Shown: in pieces, positions 14,244 to 15,146 of the stretch
Layout: each line of letters starts with the position of its first letter
Position numbering within the stretch: position 1 is the first letter of the stretch
Source: JALYGK01 sp036259835
GTDB lineage: Bacteria > Actinomycetota > UBA4738
NCBI GenBank assembly: GCA_036259835.1
Contig: DATABA010000016.1
Coordinates: 1-15,146, forward strand
Direction of reading: 5' to 3'
Length of the DNA stretch: 15,146 bases
Made by a program: the position numbers and the translations under genes
Notes under the pieces: model-generated
What the model saw: the letters and a program-made list of their open reading frames with translations, nothing else
What the model was told of the DNA's origin: nothing
Databases searched by the model: none

Positions 14244-14768
14244 TTAACCAGTGACCGAAGGCTGGCCGATGATCGCGGGTGCCGGCGCGGCAAACCCAGC
14301 TCCACCACCGCCGTTGCTTGTGGTGCCGCCGTTGTTGCCTCCACCGCCACCACCACCGCCGCCACCACCACCGCCACCACCACCGGTGGTGCAGCCGTTG
14401 TAGCCGGACTTGAAGGTCGGACCCTTCGGTGCGTTGGCAGGAACGTTCTTGTCGCTTCGACCGCCCTTACTGGGGTGACCCCAATGTCCCTTGGCGTTCT
14501 TACTGGGACTGATCACCACGTAGGGGTTCTTCGAAGAACCGGTGCGATGACAGATGGTCATCTTTCCGCTGTTGCCTTTCGACGCCGACTGAGCTGACTT
14601 CCCCGCGTTTCCCTTCGAACCGGCCTGAGCCGACTTGCCGGAGTATCCCTTTGCCTGCCCGGGCGGGCCGGCCGGCTTTCCCTTCGCGCCGGCGGAGGGA
14701 ACGACTCCCAGGAGTATGAAGGTAAGCGCCGCGAGAAACAGCATCGCTACCGTGGGACGAATCTTCAC
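14244..14768 (-). CDS. Secreted Gly-rich protein with ICHxTGS-type domain
   Basis: A 174-residue exported protein from the GTG at 14768, chosen because GGGAGGTGA lies 8 nt upstream and the result is a clean Sec signal peptide (Lys2, Arg4, hydrophobic core 6-23, likely cleavage after VPSAGA at residue 28). A 12-residue tandem repeat, GYSGKSAQAGSK then GNAGKSAQSASK, spans 41-64, with a partial third unit to 69. Residues 72-90 (ICHRTGSSKNPYVVISPSK) match a Cys-containing motif seen in many secreted bacterial proteins; Cys73 may pair with Cys126. A run of 16 glycines (129-144) and more Gly/Asn follow. The tail FAAPAPAIIGQPSVTG is shared with the gene downstream of the window edge. No membrane anchor or sortase motif follows. 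Another GTG at 14780 is possible. The role is unknown; a structural or surface function is a guess. Confidence 0.8.
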   Translation of the reverse strand: MKIRPTVAMLFLAALTFILLGVVPSAGAKGKPAGPPGQAKGYSGKSAQAGSKGNAGKSAQSASKGNSGKMTICHRTGSSKNPYVVISPSKNAKGHWGHPSKGGRSDKNVPANAPKGPTFKSGYNGCTTGGGGGGGGGGGGGGGGNNGGTTSNGGGGAGFAAPAPAIIGQPSVTG

Positions 14769-14908
14769 TTTGATGCTCACCTCCCTCCTGGGATAACTGC
14801 AGTTCACTCTTGCGATCAGACATTGGCGAGACTTCTTTCGCCGGAGTCCCCCGTGCGGGTTCGTTCTCGCCGTGAGGACCGATGCCGTTCGCATCGTTTG
14901 TCGTACGA
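14769..14908 (-). promoter_or_regulatory. Structured 5' leader of the secreted-protein gene, possible RNA element
   Basis: The predicted transcript has a leader of about 140 nt. It contains a perfect 6-bp hairpin, CGATGC GAACG GCATCG (14896-14880), and a perfect 7-bp pair GGCGAGA / TCTCGCC (14871-14865 with 14831-14825) enclosing 33 nt that can fold further (GGGACT with AGTCTC competes with the outer pair). The ribosome site lies about 40 nt beyond. I could not match it to a known riboswitch class; the c-di-AMP (ydaO) core is not present. Confidence 0.4.
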
Positions 14909-14942
14909 AACCCATAGTGGGTTTGCGACGTGGGTGGGTCAA
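14908..14942 (-). promoter_or_regulatory. Putative promoter with overlapping dyad
   Basis: On the minus strand TTGACC (14942-14937), a 17-bp spacer and CACTAT (14919-14914) form a sigma70-type promoter; the -10 keeps the key A at position 2 and T at position 6. A perfect dyad AAACCCA-TAG-TGGGTTT (14908-14924) covers the -10 box and runs to the expected start site near 14907-14908, which would suit a repressor site. Confidence 0.45.
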
Positions 14943-14992
14943 TCGGACCTTAGGTCAGGGGCTGAAGTGCGTAGGAGAGAAGGACCAGTCCT

Positions 14993-15028
14993 CAAATAGA
15001 GAATCGGGGCGCCGACTGGCGCCCCGAT
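14993..15028 (-). terminator. Rho-independent terminator of the partial downstream paralogue
   Basis: A perfect 11-bp stem, ATCGGGGCGCC with GGCGCCCCGAT, around the 4-base loop GACT (15003-15028), followed on the minus strand by TCTCTATTTGAG. It begins 25 bp after the stop at 15054. Stem sequence and spacing from the stop nearly copy the hairpin at 14192-14216. Confidence 0.8.
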
Positions 15029-15053
15029 CTCGTTGAACCGTTGTGCCGTCTTG

Positions 15054-15146
15054 CTAGCCCGTAACGGTGGGCTGACCGGCGATTGCTGGTGCCGGTCCGG
15101 CGAAGTCGCCATTGAGCGGCGGTGGACCGCCGCCGTTTCCGTTCTC
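15054..15146 (-). CDS. C-terminal end of a second Gly-rich secreted-type protein (paralogue)
   Basis: Too short for most gene finders because the window ends. The minus strand from 15146 reads 30 codons and a TAG stop at 15054: Asn/Gly-rich, then a Pro run, then FAGPAPAIAGQPTVTG. This tail matches FAAPAPAIIGQPSVTG of the complete gene downstream on the same strand at 12 of 16 positions. The 3' flank is also related, including GGTTCAAC versus GGTTCGAC between the stop and a near-identical terminator. It is therefore a tandem paralogue; whether it has the Cys domain and signal peptide lies outside the window. Confidence 0.75.
   Translation of the reverse strand, partial: ENGNGGGPPPLNGDFAGPAPAIAGQPTVTG

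Noticed and set aside
14338..14383. CCACCGCC-rich run as a regulatory or non-coding repeat
   Set aside because: It is in frame as the polyglycine segment of the minus-strand gene, so codon repetition explains it.
14769..14908. c-di-AMP (ydaO) riboswitch in the leader
   Set aside because: GCACGGGGGACT looks like part of the ydaO core, but the GGGGTGAATC partner and the later GTCAGCTAACC-type segment are absent.
14244..14942. A 232-residue version of the secreted Gly-rich protein
   Set aside because: The first 58 residues translate the leader region and would bury the signal peptide. The GTG at 14768 has a strong ribosome site and gives a normal signal peptide.

Overview
This is a GC-rich window (roughly two thirds G+C by eye) with many GTG starts and at least two starts that look leaderless. 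Gene content and order point to an uncultured, probably deep-branching member of the Actinomycetota. The order pcrA, sucC, sucD, multi-pass membrane protein, purN, purH matches the order I know from Mycobacterium tuberculosis (uvrD1, sucC, sucD, perM, purN, purH), with extra genes inserted here. I cannot name a class from sequence alone.

Layout. Positions 1-3835 (minus strand) hold a one-carbon/purine operon read purN, purH, folD, metF (metF is cut by the window start), with junctions of 3 bp, 29 bp and a 4-bp ATGA overlap. PurN and PurH consume 10-formyl-tetrahydrofolate; FolD makes it from 5,10-methylene-tetrahydrofolate; MetF diverts the latter to 5-methyl-tetrahydrofolate. Positions 3867-4972 (plus) hold two small membrane-protein genes, the first with a Cys/His zinc-binding head. 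Positions 4969-8936 (minus) hold a stand-alone B12-binding mutase subunit, sucC, sucD and a nine-helix membrane protein; the first three make a sensible methylmalonyl-CoA to succinyl-CoA to succinate route. Positions 9042-10838 (plus) hold an exported fusion of a histidine-phosphatase domain with a streptogramin-lyase-like beta-propeller, then a small single-helix membrane protein. Positions 10852-14126 (minus) hold the pcrA/uvrD helicase and a membrane-anchored L,D-transpeptidase.

Positions 14181-15146 (minus) are the least ordinary part: two tandem paralogous genes for secreted proteins. The first has a Sec signal peptide, a 12-residue repeat, an ICHxTGSxxNPY-type Cys domain, a polyglycine run and a conserved C-terminal tail. 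Each is followed by a nearly identical GC-rich terminator. The complete copy has a promoter-like site and a leader of about 140 nt with several perfect stems, which could be a regulatory RNA. No RNA genes, insertion sequences or CRISPR arrays were seen. No stretch over 300 bases is without a gene; the longest non-coding stretch is 14769-15053.
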